DNA of 64,000 nucleotides from Opisthorchis felineus. Lineage: Eukaryota; Platyhelminthes; Trematoda; Opisthorchiida; Opisthorchiidae. The DNA is taken from contig SJOL01008668.1 of the NCBI GenBank assembly GCA_004794785.1, positions 411,967 to 475,966 on the forward strand, read 5' to 3'. The position numbers and the translations under genes are program-made. The notes beneath the pieces are model-generated. The model searched no databases. It was not told the origin of the DNA and saw only the letters and a list, made by a program, of their open reading frames with translations. Shown piece by piece: positions 1-8,640 of the stretch. Positions within the stretch are counted from its first letter, which is position 1, and every line of letters starts with the position of its first letter.

Positions 1-298
1 GCCTAACCGCAAGGCAGCGGTGTTTGGCAGGAAATGCAAATGCATTACCACTTCTACGGAACAAGTCGCCATATGTTCCAACCCCCAACCTGGAGGACCA
101 GGAGACTGTTCGTCAGACCTCTAACCATTGACCAACCTGGTATGAGAGACTCTGTGAGTGTCGCGGGGACACCCCCCAGTATAGCTCAATGGGTCGCTGA
201 GATGCGCAAACCGTCACACCACGGTAAGGTCCAGTCTCTTCGTGACGGGATTGTACGGCACTGATATTGCTGTCCCTGATGACGATGATGATGGTGAT
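1..298 (+). repeat. 3' end of a non-LTR retrotransposon with a GAT-rich tail
   Basis: This stretch ends in a short GATGAC/GATGAT microsatellite (about 278-298), the kind of tail RTE-like elements leave at their 3' end. The bases just before the tail (an ACTGATA.TGCTGTC motif near 260-275) resemble those before the GATAACGATGATGAC tail at 59181-59194, so the two look like 3' ends of one family. No coding part is readable here; the element starts outside the window. The family name is an inference; the shared tail context is seen directly. Confidence 0.5.
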
Positions 299-499
299 TT
301 TGACCCCTACGATCGATGAAGCCACCTGTCTTCTAGTTGGGTGTCAACACAGGATAAAACTGACCCAGCCCTGACCCTCCTGCTCTCGTCACTTTGAATC
401 TGAATCACTTCAGTGGTGGGAAAATTAGGAGAGGATATCTCTTCCGGAAAAAACGCTTTTAGGGGGTACTCTGGAGAAATTCGGTGGTAAACACAGCCA
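299..499. other. Junction between two retroelement remnants, no gene seen
   Basis: No reading frame in this stretch is recognisable. It lies between the microsatellite tail of the first element and the first readable endonuclease motif of the next, and is probably decayed 5' or endonuclease sequence of the latter. Confidence 0.3.
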
Positions 500-1047
500 G
501 CAAAGCTGGATTGATTCCGATCACGCCATAGTGCGAGTACACCCAGTAATTCGCTTCCTTTCATACCCACGCAGGTCGGCGATTAGCACGTCAATCCCCC
601 AAATCTCAATAGTATTCATCTGAGCGAGCTCAGCCACTCTCCTCAGCAAACCGGTGTAACGAAATTCTGTCCCCATTCCAGTGCCTTAGTGTCGAAAAAA
701 TTCTCACCAACGATAAACAACAGTTGTGTTGCGAACTAGCGAGTGCAAAAATTACAACCATCACGGTATTTAAGGCCCACTTTTTACCTCGAATCCAGAT
801 TGTCCCATCGGCGTTGAGTGAAGACTCATCATCGTCGGTGGTTGCTGAACCGGCTGACTGCTTGGATTACTTTCAGAAATCCGACCTTCATGGCATAAAC
901 GAACACTGTACCTGTGAGGAGAACCTAGATGAAGCATGGTAAGTTGCGAAACGTGCTATGCTAGTGACGTTCGAAGCTGTCAGTTGGCTTCTCCGATACA
1001 ATCAGATGACCCCTGGACATAATCGAAATCTCTAGTCCTGATTGGTG

Positions 1048-1565
1048 CCAGGAAATCCATACCAGCATGCGACGAGTACGATGGTGCCAGCAAATCTCTC
1101 AAACGCCAAGTAGTGAAGAGCCTAATGAAGAGCCGAGAGCTGTGGTTGACAATGAAAGCTAAGCAGACTGAGAATGCCTTTACCAGCTGAAACGGCTCTG
1201 CCGTACACCACTTAATGCGATCGACTTACCGAGGTATAGCAAAGGGCAGTGAAACAATAGGTGAAGAAGACGGCTCCGTAATTTACTCGCAAAAGAGGTA
1301 CCCATGCCAGGAAATCCATACCAGCAGATAACGAGTAGGACGGCGCATGCAAACCCCTCAAACGCCAAATAGTGAAGAGTCTAAAGAAAGACCGAGAGCT
1401 ATGGTGGACATCGAAAGCTCGGGAGATGGAGAAGGCTTTTGCTACGTGAAACAGCCGTACCCTATATCAACTGATACGATCGACGGGCCCTAGGAAAGCA
1501 ACGGTCAGCGAAACGATAAGTGAAAAGATGGCTCATTAATTCACTCACAAAAACGTCGACTGGAA
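1048..1565 (+). repeat. Internal tandem duplication of the retroelement linker region
   Basis: Two adjacent units of about 259 bp both begin CCAGGAAATCCATACCAGCA (at 1048 and at 1307). They continue in parallel through the same Lys/Arg-rich linker codons and the 'AKxxEKAF' type motif. They have diverged by many substitutions, so this is either an old duplication or a join of two related copies. Confidence 0.65.
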
Positions 1566-1591
1566 AGATGGGCCGAACACTTCGAAGAACA

Positions 1592-1970
1592 ATACACTAC
1601 TCATAAGGTTGTTGAAAACGTGGACAGCTCACGACCGGTTTCGTCCTTCTTGGGGCCCATCAGGTAGGCGCAGTCCCCGAGTTTTCATCAACCTTATGTT
1701 TTAATTGAACCCAAATTGCACGAGATTAGTAAAATACAAACAAATTTTGTTTTGTGGAAGACTCACCTCTAACCCAGCTGGATCTCTCGTTTATGATGTT
1801 TTCAAGTGTATTACGTCTATACATGTAACGCGATGTCTCGAATATCGTACTAACTGAAACATGAGGTGGCCTGGTGCAGCACATTCATCATCATAAACGA
1901 GAGATTCAGCTGGGTTCCAGGTGAGTCTCCCGCAAAACCAAATTTGTTTGCAAATGAGTGTATTTCGCTA
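1592..1970. repeat. Nested palindromic repeat inserted in the RT element
   Basis: An insert of about 379 bp splits the linker/RT reading frame. It is bounded by near-identical 13-bp stretches, ACTTCGAAGAACA (1579-1591) and ACTTCAAAGAACA (1971-1983), which look like a target-site duplication. It contains two hairpins: TCATAAGGTTGTTGAAAAC (1601-1619) against a near-complement at 1681-1699, and longer arms of about 84 bp at about 1715-1798 and 1889-1970. It shares blocks with the dispersed family at 20.1, 29.2, 35.0 and 40 kb (GGGGC.CATCAGGT..GCGCAGTCC and TCTCGAATATCGTAC). No coding capacity was seen, so it is probably moved by another element's enzymes. Confidence 0.6.
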
Positions 1971-2839
1971 ACTTCAAAGAACAGTTTAGCTGGCCTCCTG
2001 CAACACAGCATGTGGAGATAGTGCATACGGGCGAATGGAATGTAAACCTTAGTCGCCCGTCGGAAAAACAAATAAAGTACGAAATATCCATACTAAAACG
2101 TGAGAAGGCACCAGGACCGGACGGTCTCTATCCAGCCCTCTTCAAAGAAGGCGGCGAATTCCTGATGACCAATCTAACAAAACTAATTGGTGCGATATGG
2201 AGTGAAGAGAAAGTGTCTGCAGAATGGGACATGTCGACAGTTATCCCTATCTTCAAAAAGGGTACACGGATGCTGTGTGAAGACCACCGTGGTATCAGCC
2301 TGGTAGCTGTTGCATCGAAGGTGCTATCTGGTCTTATCCTTCAAAGGTTGACTGAACACAGGGAGAGGCAGATCCGTGAAAACCAAGCTGGGTTCCGTGC
2401 TGCAAGAGGATGCATCGATCATATCTTTACCCTCCGACAGATTCAGGAACAGCGACACTGCTTCTAGCAACCAACAGTGGTTGTGTTTCTTGATCTGAAA
2501 GCTGCCTTTGACTCTGTGGACCATCAGGCACTATGGCAATGTCTGTGGAGCAAAGGTGTTCCCCATAAATTCCTGACACTCCTTAAGGCGCTGTACGCCA
2601 ACTCCTGCGGCCGTGTGAAGGTCTACGGGAAGCTCTCTTCTGAGTTCACCACATCAAGTGGTGTCAGACAAGGCTGTCCTCTTTCACCTTTCCTCTTCAA
2701 CTTCGTCACTGATGCGATCATGGAAGACTCACTATCAGCCGCTGATGCCTGTGGGGTCGAATCGCTCCTGGGGCGTCCGCCAACAGATATCGAGTATGTA
2801 GACGACATAGCTCTTGGATCTTACCCCGTCGTAATGTAA
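1958..2839 (+). pseudogene. Reverse transcriptase domain, broken, copy 1
   Basis: This reading frame carries the classic RT blocks: KAPGPDG (block 1), RGISL and ASKVLSG, the NQAGFR..RGC..H block, FLDLKAAFDSV (first catalytic Asp), SGVRQGCPLSP, and YVDD at 2795-2806 (catalytic Asp pair kept). One in-frame stop at 2465-2467 splits it, and a second at 2837-2839 cuts off the segment NNLNNSASRFGMRFTPAKC that should follow. Both halves are in the same frame, so a single nonsense change explains the first break. Its closest relative in the window is the - strand copy at 11.9-13.0 kb. Confidence 0.85.
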
Positions 2840-3336
2840 ACAATATTAAATAATCTGAATAATTCCGCCTCACGGTTTGGCATGCGCTTCACACCGGCAA
2901 AGTGTAAAGTGCTACTGCAAGACTGGGTGGGCTCGGAACTTAATCTCATGCTTGCGGATTGAGGCAGTAGAAAAATTTGTTTACCTGGGCAGCTGTATCA
3001 GTCCCTGTGGTCACTGCCGTCATCTTGGATGGGGACCCTGAGACGGGCCACATCAATGGTTATAGACATTGTCAGACATGGTCCAGTTGCGCTCTCAATG
3101 GCACTCATGCATCCAAGCTATTGCCTTCAATGTATAGCTCCCTTCCCAATCCCCCCACTTAACAGTCCAATTTATTAGCTTCCTCCTCCGATGCGCAGCT
3201 ACTTACCCCACCTCCCCAAATCATCGGTGAACGAAACTGTGGCAGCTACAACCACTGTACGACAAGTACGCGTTCTTACAGCTGATAATGATAATGATGA
3301 TGATGGTCTCCCACGATACCAATTTATCATTGTGGC

Positions 3337-3990
3337 AGCCTCTGATCGCTTAACCTCAGTACTTGATGGAATCCAGGAATACGGTTTTCATCTCCGAGCA
3401 GAAAAAATGTGCATTCTGTCAAAAATTTTGGTTTTATTTTCGATAAATGTAGCCGTCATCCTGGTCCGGACAACATTGATGGCAATCGGAGAATGCCACC
3501 ATCGACGGATATGCCCTCACTGGATCTATTCTCGGGTTGGCGAGCCAATACAGTGTTTCTGTCGTCAGACTTGCTCCTCGCACATTACAACCCATCTATG
3601 GACATCACTCTAGCGTCAGATGCATCCAACCATGGAATCGGAGCAGTCATTTCCCACAGATTTCCTGATGAATCGGAGAAAGCCATCGCCCATGCAGCCC
3701 GATCTTCGACGTTGGCCGAATTACAGGCAAATAGAAAAAGAAGCACTTGCAACAATATTTGCCGTCAAGAAATTCCACAAAATGATCTACAGTCGCCATT
3801 TCACACCTCACCGATCACAAACCGCTTGTCAGGACTTTATTGGTTCTAAGAAAGACGTTCTGGTATAAACAGCAAAACGTCTCCAGAGCTGGGCCACCAG
3901 TCTCCTTGGCTATGATTTTTCCATCAAATACCAGTCTACGGATACCATTGGCCAGGCAGACGCCCTATCAAGACTGATGGACTCACAACG
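3337..3990 (+). pseudogene. Gypsy RT C-terminus and RNase H, frameshifted
   Basis: The RT end reads 'EYGFHLRAEK' (about 3380-3410), then 'FGFIFDKCSRHPGPDNID' after a frame change. RNase H follows with LASDASNHGIGA (first catalytic Asp), then after another frame change IEKEALA (catalytic Glu) and AVKKFHKMIYSRHF. The usual 'TDHKPL' catalytic Asp segment is garbled (HRSQTA), which would disable RNase H. At least two frameshifts are needed to follow the protein. Assignment to Ty3/Gypsy rests on these family motifs; confidence is high despite decay. Confidence 0.85.
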
Positions 3991-4168
3991 GCAGCCGGCA
4001 TAAGATACAGTTGTGGATTCCACTTCTGTCGAGCCGGAAGTTTACACCGTACTCGCTGCATCCATTCGAGCCCTTCCGGTTACTTCAACAATGGTCCTTG
4101 ACGAAACCAGATGCGACCTTGTGCTCCAACAAGGATTACACTATCACCGAATATGCTAGTCATCGTCA

Positions 4169-4809
4169 GTGGCACGCGACATTCAGTCATTATTCCATCG
4201 ACGGTTTTATTTGTCTGAAGTCGATGGTTGTCTTCTCTTTGGTGAACGTGTTATAATACCAGCCAAACTGCAAGCACGAGTACTAAGACAGTTTCATTTT
4301 GGACACCAGGGCATCAACCGCATGAAAGACTTGGCGGGAGTTATGTATACTGACTGGGTAGTACAAACAGCTATAAAAACCTGTGCAGTCATGTTCAAAA
4401 TGTCAGTGTTCTGCAAAATCGCCGCAGAAGACCGAGTTATCTTCTTGGCCTGCACCAAATAACCATTGGTCTCGTCTACATATGGATTTTGCAGGGTCAG
4501 CATTATCTTATCATGGTTGATGCCTACAGTAAGTGGCCGGAGATCATGATAATGGATCTCATCACTTATCGATCCACAATCTTGCAGCTCACCCGCATCT
4601 TCAATTGCTTCGGTACGCCAGGAACATTAATTTCAGATAATGGTAGTGCATTTACCTCAGTGGAATTTACTCTGTTTTGCGAGCTAAATGCAATTCACCA
4701 CGTTAGATCACCGCCATTCCATCCTCAATCTAACGGCCAAGTCGAACGCTTTGAAGCCAGCGTGTTGGAGCATGGGATCACATCTGGTTTCGTCAGAGAT
4801 GACCCATGA
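4169..4809 (+). pseudogene. Gypsy integrase (zinc finger and DDE core), broken
   Basis: Integrase would insert the element's cDNA into host DNA. The His/Cys finger is recognisable (FHFGHQGINRMK, then TCAVMFKMSVFC) in the frame ending at 4462. The core follows in the frame 4489-4809: VDAYSKWPE (first Asp, residue 11), LISDNGSAF (second Asp, residue 50) and NGQVERF (Glu, residue 86). The second Asp and Glu are separated by exactly 35 residues, the canonical D,D-35-E spacing. A stop and frame change separate finger from core, and the C-terminal part breaks down after 4809. The surviving core suggests decay is moderate rather than ancient. Confidence 0.88.
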
Positions 4810-4940
4810 AATTGAAATCTTAGTGAGCTATTATAAAGGGTCGAAGTGTTCTGTAGGACCTGACCATTCTAACAGTAGGCTAACACCAAGTTCCTTCTCC
4901 GTCCACTTTCATTCTCCTCACAATAAGGCTTCCAAATAAA

Positions 4941-5420
4941 TAATGGTTGTACGGCAGCGATGCGTCAGTGTTGAGCAATGATGTTATGGTGTCAACGATG
5001 CACGACCAAGCGAGATGTACGTATTTTACGTATTACGTAGAGTCGAGAAGCGGCGACGAGAAAGTGCAGGAGGAGCGGTAAGCAGCGATCAATTCTCGCC
5101 GCCGATAATGGATGGCACTGCAGTCATTTGGAGCCCAGAGCTGTTTTATTGGTGGGCACCATGTTGTTAGATGATTTACACTGTCCAGAAAGTTGCTACT
5201 ACACAGGAACACCTGCGGTAAACGCTTTTTGTTGTTCTTGCTCCGTATCCAACTCAGGACGTCCATCGAACAGCGACTCTGACATTAAGCTTTTATCGAA
5301 GGTCAGAGATTCAAAGTCACTAGCAATCGCTGACGTCTATTTTACCACACCTTATTTTTATACTTTTAGCTGCAGAATACGTCATTCATTTTCAGTGACA
5401 GCCTTTAATATCCAGATTAT
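4941..5420. other. Stretch between Gypsy remnant and dehydrogenase gene
   Basis: No gene is recognisable here. It should hold the promoter and 5' leader of the downstream dehydrogenase and perhaps the decayed 3' end of the Gypsy element. Open frames on both strands (such as 5033-5266 on - and 5128-5445 on +) overlap each other and match no family I know. Confidence 0.3.
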
Positions 5421-5456
5421 TTCCGTTTCAGCCAGCGTGCAATGAGTCATTACTAA
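5421..5456 (+). promoter_or_regulatory. Possible splice or trans-splice acceptor and 5' leader
   Basis: The pyrimidine-rich TTCCGTTTCAG ends at 5431, 25 bases before the ATG at 5457. It could accept an upstream non-coding exon or a spliced leader, which flatworms add to many mRNAs. This is inferred from sequence only. Confidence 0.35.
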
Positions 5457-6535
5457 ATGACTCAGCTCCCAGGCATTTTTGTGGGATTTGTAGCAGCAGG
5501 TGGATTTTTGATCCTGATGTTTCAGTTATTTCGTCGGAGGACGATAATCTGTAACTGCATTTCCAGCTCCGGAAAACATGCCGTTATCACGGGAGCCACA
5601 TCGGGCATCGGACGTGCTACGGCAATGGCGTTAGCTCAAAGGAATTGGAAAATTACGCTTGGATGTAGGTGGGTTTTCCATTTTTAGCATACCAGTTTTT
5701 CAGGGACATGACTGCGGCAGACCAAGTAAAGCGGGAAATCACCGCCGCAACGGGTAACCGCGATATCCGCGTGGAACATCTGGATCTCACGGAGCGTCCA
5801 TCCATTGATCGCTTTGCAAAAAGATTTGAGGACGTTCCTGTCCATGCTGTCGTCAACAATGCTGGTGTGATGACGTCTTCCCCCGGTCGAGTAAGCTCCT
5901 TTGGTGGAGTCTCGGTTGACGTGGCCACCAATTACTTGGGCACTGCTTATCTGACTCATTTGATGATACCCCACTTGAGGCGAGTTCATGGGGATTCGGT
6001 GTACTATCCTCGTATCATTCTTGTAAGCTCATCACTTGCATCTCGTGGTCATCTGGATGCTCTGCTAGAACCTTGGAGCCCGGCGTCACAGTGGAATGCA
6101 ATGCAAGCATATAGCAATTCCAAACTGGCGTCTTGCTTATTTGCGAGGGAACTTCATCGTCGCTTCGGGTCAGGGCCGAATAAAAAGGTTGATGTGTATT
6201 GTTTATTCACCGGTGGAATGGTCAATACAAGACTCAATCGACACATGCTGACCAACTATCCTGCTCCAATTCAGTGGCTCTGGAGCATACTTGCCAAACT
6301 GCTTTTGAAAACCCCTTTTGAGGGATGCCAGAGTCTCATTCACTGTGTTGTAAGCCAGAATGTCCCTGGTGCTCATTGCAAGGACAGCGACGGAAATAAG
6401 AATTTTGGTATTTCTGGCAGTGGGCTGTTGTTCAGCAATTGTGTTCCAATTCCTTGGCCAGACAATATGAACGATATGCAAAAGGCTCAATCGTTGTGGA
6501 GAGAAACTATGAGTTTTCTGAACATCGTTGAGTGA
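5457..6535 (+). CDS. Short-chain dehydrogenase/reductase, retinol dehydrogenase-like
   Basis: Two exons (5457-5668 and 5704-6535) join in frame to give 347 residues. The product should be an NAD(P)-dependent oxidoreductase of the SDR family, closest in build to the membrane-bound RDH11-14/DHRS type that acts on retinoids, lipids or other carbonyls. Residues 7-25 are a hydrophobic anchor followed by Arg-Arg-Arg. The cofactor motif TGATSGIG is at 45-52, NNAG at 122-125, the structural Asn of NYLG at 147, the catalytic Ser in VSSS near 179-181, and YSNSK (catalytic Tyr 207, Lys 211). The usual Pro-Gly after the sixth strand is FTGG (about 239-242), a mild departure. Length fits the family and there are no in-frame stops. 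The start was chosen because it directly precedes the anchor. It stands alone between transposon remnants; the substrate is unknown. Confidence 0.88.
5669..5703 (+). other. 35-bp spliceosomal mini-intron
   Basis: The first exon runs ...GGATGTAG, the intron begins GTGGG and ends TTTTTCAG, and the second exon resumes GGACATGACT. Removing it restores the SDR sequence ITLGCR-DMTAADQVKREI in frame (phase 2), as expected for this position in the family. Without splicing the frame hits a stop a few codons later. Introns of 30-40 bp are known in flukes. Confidence 0.85.
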
Positions 6536-6710
6536 TTATTTCTCCAGAAGATGTTAAACAGCCAAAGTCCTCCCCCTGTATATACACTTGAAACACCGTA
6601 TCATTTGATTGTTCGTCCTTTAGCTTGGATCATTGGACTAGGCGAAATTATCTTTCCATGATCAGATTCGCCCTTTTGAGGTCTTACTTTCTTTCAAACT
6701 GAGAACTCGA

Positions 6711-6840
6711 GATAACTCAGTGGTTAAGGTCCAAACTTACTGACCGGAAGGTCCGTGGTTGGAACCCAACTCCATAATCTTGACTGCTACTGTCCAGGCG
6801 TGGGCAACCTGGCAGTATCTCAGCCCTCATGCTTCCTTCT
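6711..6840 (+). repeat. tRNA-derived SINE-like repeat
   Basis: GATAACTCAGTGGTTAAGG resembles a pol III A box region of a tRNA, and GTGGTTGGAACCC about 35 bases on resembles a B box. The cloverleaf is not intact, so this is not a tRNA gene. The body after it (6801-6836) matches a 36-bp stretch at 52482-52517, which supports a dispersed repeat. Confidence 0.5.
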
Positions 6841-8189
6841 GTTGGCATGACAGCTGGGCAGCGGGAGAGTGTTGTATTTGGACGTGCAATCATCCGTGGG
6901 CTACTAGATCCTCTAGGGTACACGCACTTGGGGTGCTTTTTTGCAGATTTAAACTTACATCCAACCTTATGCTCCACAAAGGAATTTCGGGTTAATGTGT
7001 TACTTTTTACGTGCACTGTTCTACACAGGGGGCACAAAATAAAGATTCCCTAGCTAGTATTTTGGTAGTGGCTTCAGTACCGATGTGAACAGCCTGATGC
7101 CCTCATAAGAATTGCAATTTGCATGTCTTTGGTGATTTCATTTGATTGAGGCGTTCAGGGCATACGAGCGCCTTCACTACACAGTCATTTTGTCTACTCA
7201 TTTCATATACATAGAATACAGCATACAGAATACATCACCGTTGAATGTATTGAATACCCGTGTAGCAGCTTTTGTATTATGCACAGTGCAGGATAAGGTT
7301 TATGCTTTGGTCAACAGATTTCGGGGATTTCATTTTGGAAATTGTTGCTGAAAGTAGCATAATACGGAAAGGGAAAGTAAGTGAGGGTAGCTTCTCTTTC
7401 CAGTTGCACAGGCCTATCAGTAGCGTTGTCGAATTCCCACACACTTGCAGTAGCATAGGTTGACTTTAGCTAAACTGATCGGTGTTTTTGGAGGCTACTG
7501 AGAAATGGGATGTCCCATTCCCCCCGTATTTCTGTCCGATTTCTGTCGCTTATATTGCTTGATTACTTTTGCGCAACTGCGTGGTTTGTTGGATTTATGT
7601 CAACGCTGCACTCATTTGAAGAACCTCCTTCGCGTTCTGGTGCGGTCCGCATTACCGAAGATATGCCTTGCTTGTGAGCGATAAGAAGAGTAAAACTGGA
7701 CTATACTACTCCATAGTTATCTGATACCGCTTCAGCTACGGTTGACAAGTTTGTTGTTTTATTGAAGGTGCGTCTGAATTTTGCGGATGCTCGTACTTAG
7801 AGTAATGAGCACTCCTTGGGAACGTCATTTCAAACGGAACTGCCGTTTGTACTCGAACGGTACATAGGATGGTGCTGCTCGCCATGTTACTGTTGCGAAG
7901 AATTCGCGGAGATGTACATTTAAACCAATTGTTTTCTGGACGCGGGTGTTGATTCCGTTGTACGTCTGCTGAATCATGTCATTCTGAGTTCCATCAGATT
8001 GATGATAGCGTCAACTATAGTGAACTGTAATAAATATCTGGGCATCCTCAGTGGACGTTAGAATTTGGTCCCGGATATGATGCACAATGATACGTTTAGA
8101 TGCGAAGCATGTTATGTCAGCAGCTCCACTTAGAGCCCGCGTGATCGAATTTCTTTGTACAATTACATCGGCATCCAATAAGTAGAATA
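6841..8189. other. No gene recognised
   Basis: Apart from an AATAAA at about 7038 there is no readable gene or element. The open frames are short and match nothing familiar. The last 100 bases probably belong to the decayed 5' side of the RT fragment that follows. Confidence 0.3.
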
Positions 8190-8640
8190 TTGATCGGATC
8201 GGTAGATAATGAGGCGAACGCTGGGAGTTCTTCTGAACCTCGGTGTTCAAATCTCTGCTGGTGAGAATCTTGTCGATTTGGAGTACGCAGACGACATCGT
8301 CATCTTTGAAGACGAAGGCGAAGCACAAGACCTATTTAATAAACTGACCACCATCATACCGTCTTTCGCCATGCGCCGCGCTTCAGAACGTGTAGTCTCT
8401 GAGCATGCCGCTTGCGATTCAAGGAGGAGTACTGGAGATTGTGGAGAGTTTACATACCTCGATTGTTATATTGGCTCTGGCGGAACTGTGTCTGATAAGG
8501 CCAGTGCACGAATTTCAAAAGCCAGCTTCGCGTTTGCTAAGTGCACGGTTTCGAAAGGTGCTACCCGTCTTTCAACATTGGTCCTGCGTGATACACTGTT
8601 GGCTTAGCTAAAGCTGGTGCGAGATAGGCCTGACAATCAG
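8190..8640 (+). pseudogene. Non-LTR reverse transcriptase fragment (palm/thumb)
   Basis: The frame 8209-8607 opens with IMRRTLG..LGVQIS, then LVDLEYADDIVIFEDE, which contains an intact YADD catalytic box near 8281-8295. It continues as PSFAMRR (normally the F.MR.A..KC region), then YLDCYIGSGG (normally Y.LGS.IS.GG) and ARISKA.FAFA (the thumb). It stops at 8605-8607. The Cys/Lys-rich part between is garbled, so it is a pseudogene. It differs enough from the copies at 2 kb and 12 kb to be another subfamily. Upstream RT blocks and the endonuclease are missing. Confidence 0.75.

Larger units (their letters stand above)
500..3306 (+). mobile_element. Degenerate non-LTR retrotransposon (EN/RT type), copy 1
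   Basis: The element would encode an endonuclease plus reverse transcriptase polyprotein that copies its own RNA into genomic DNA. Visible in order: the end of an APE-type endonuclease with the Ser-Asp-His box near 510-560, a basic linker region (about 960-1590), the RT fingers and palm (1958-2839), a broken thumb stretch (about 2840-3005), and a 3' tail of GATAAT/GATGAT units (about 3283-3306). Compared with the - strand copy at 11396-15400, some 600 bp of C-terminal coding sequence after the thumb is missing. Stops at 2465-2467 and 2837-2839 and a nested insert at 1592-1970 show it is dead. The layout and tail fit the RTE/jockey side of the non-LTR tree; the exact clade is not settled. Confidence 0.8.
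3307..4940 (+). mobile_element. Ty3/Gypsy LTR retrotransposon pol remnant, 5' truncated
   Basis: The order RT C-terminus, RNase H, then integrase zinc finger and integrase core is the Ty3/Gypsy pol order. Matching blocks are spread over all three frames: RT end near 3337-3600, RNase H near 3600-3990 with QADALSRL near 3955-3975, finger near 4260-4430, catalytic core 4489-4770. The 5' half (gag, protease, most of RT) is absent, and the remnant begins right after the tail of the upstream non-LTR copy, as if that junction cut it. No flanking LTRs were recognised. Frameshifts and stops make it inactive. Confidence 0.85.

Noticed and set aside
3191..3613. 140-codon frame as an independent gene
   Set aside because: It spans the tail of one element and the start of another; only its last part matches Gypsy RT.
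5669..6535. Reading the second SDR exon as a gene starting at the ATG at 5669
   Set aside because: That start lies in the mini-intron and lacks the cofactor-binding motif. Splicing at 5668/5704 gives the full family protein.
6711..6780. tRNA gene
   Set aside because: A and B box resemblance only; no complete cloverleaf or acceptor stem, so called a SINE head.
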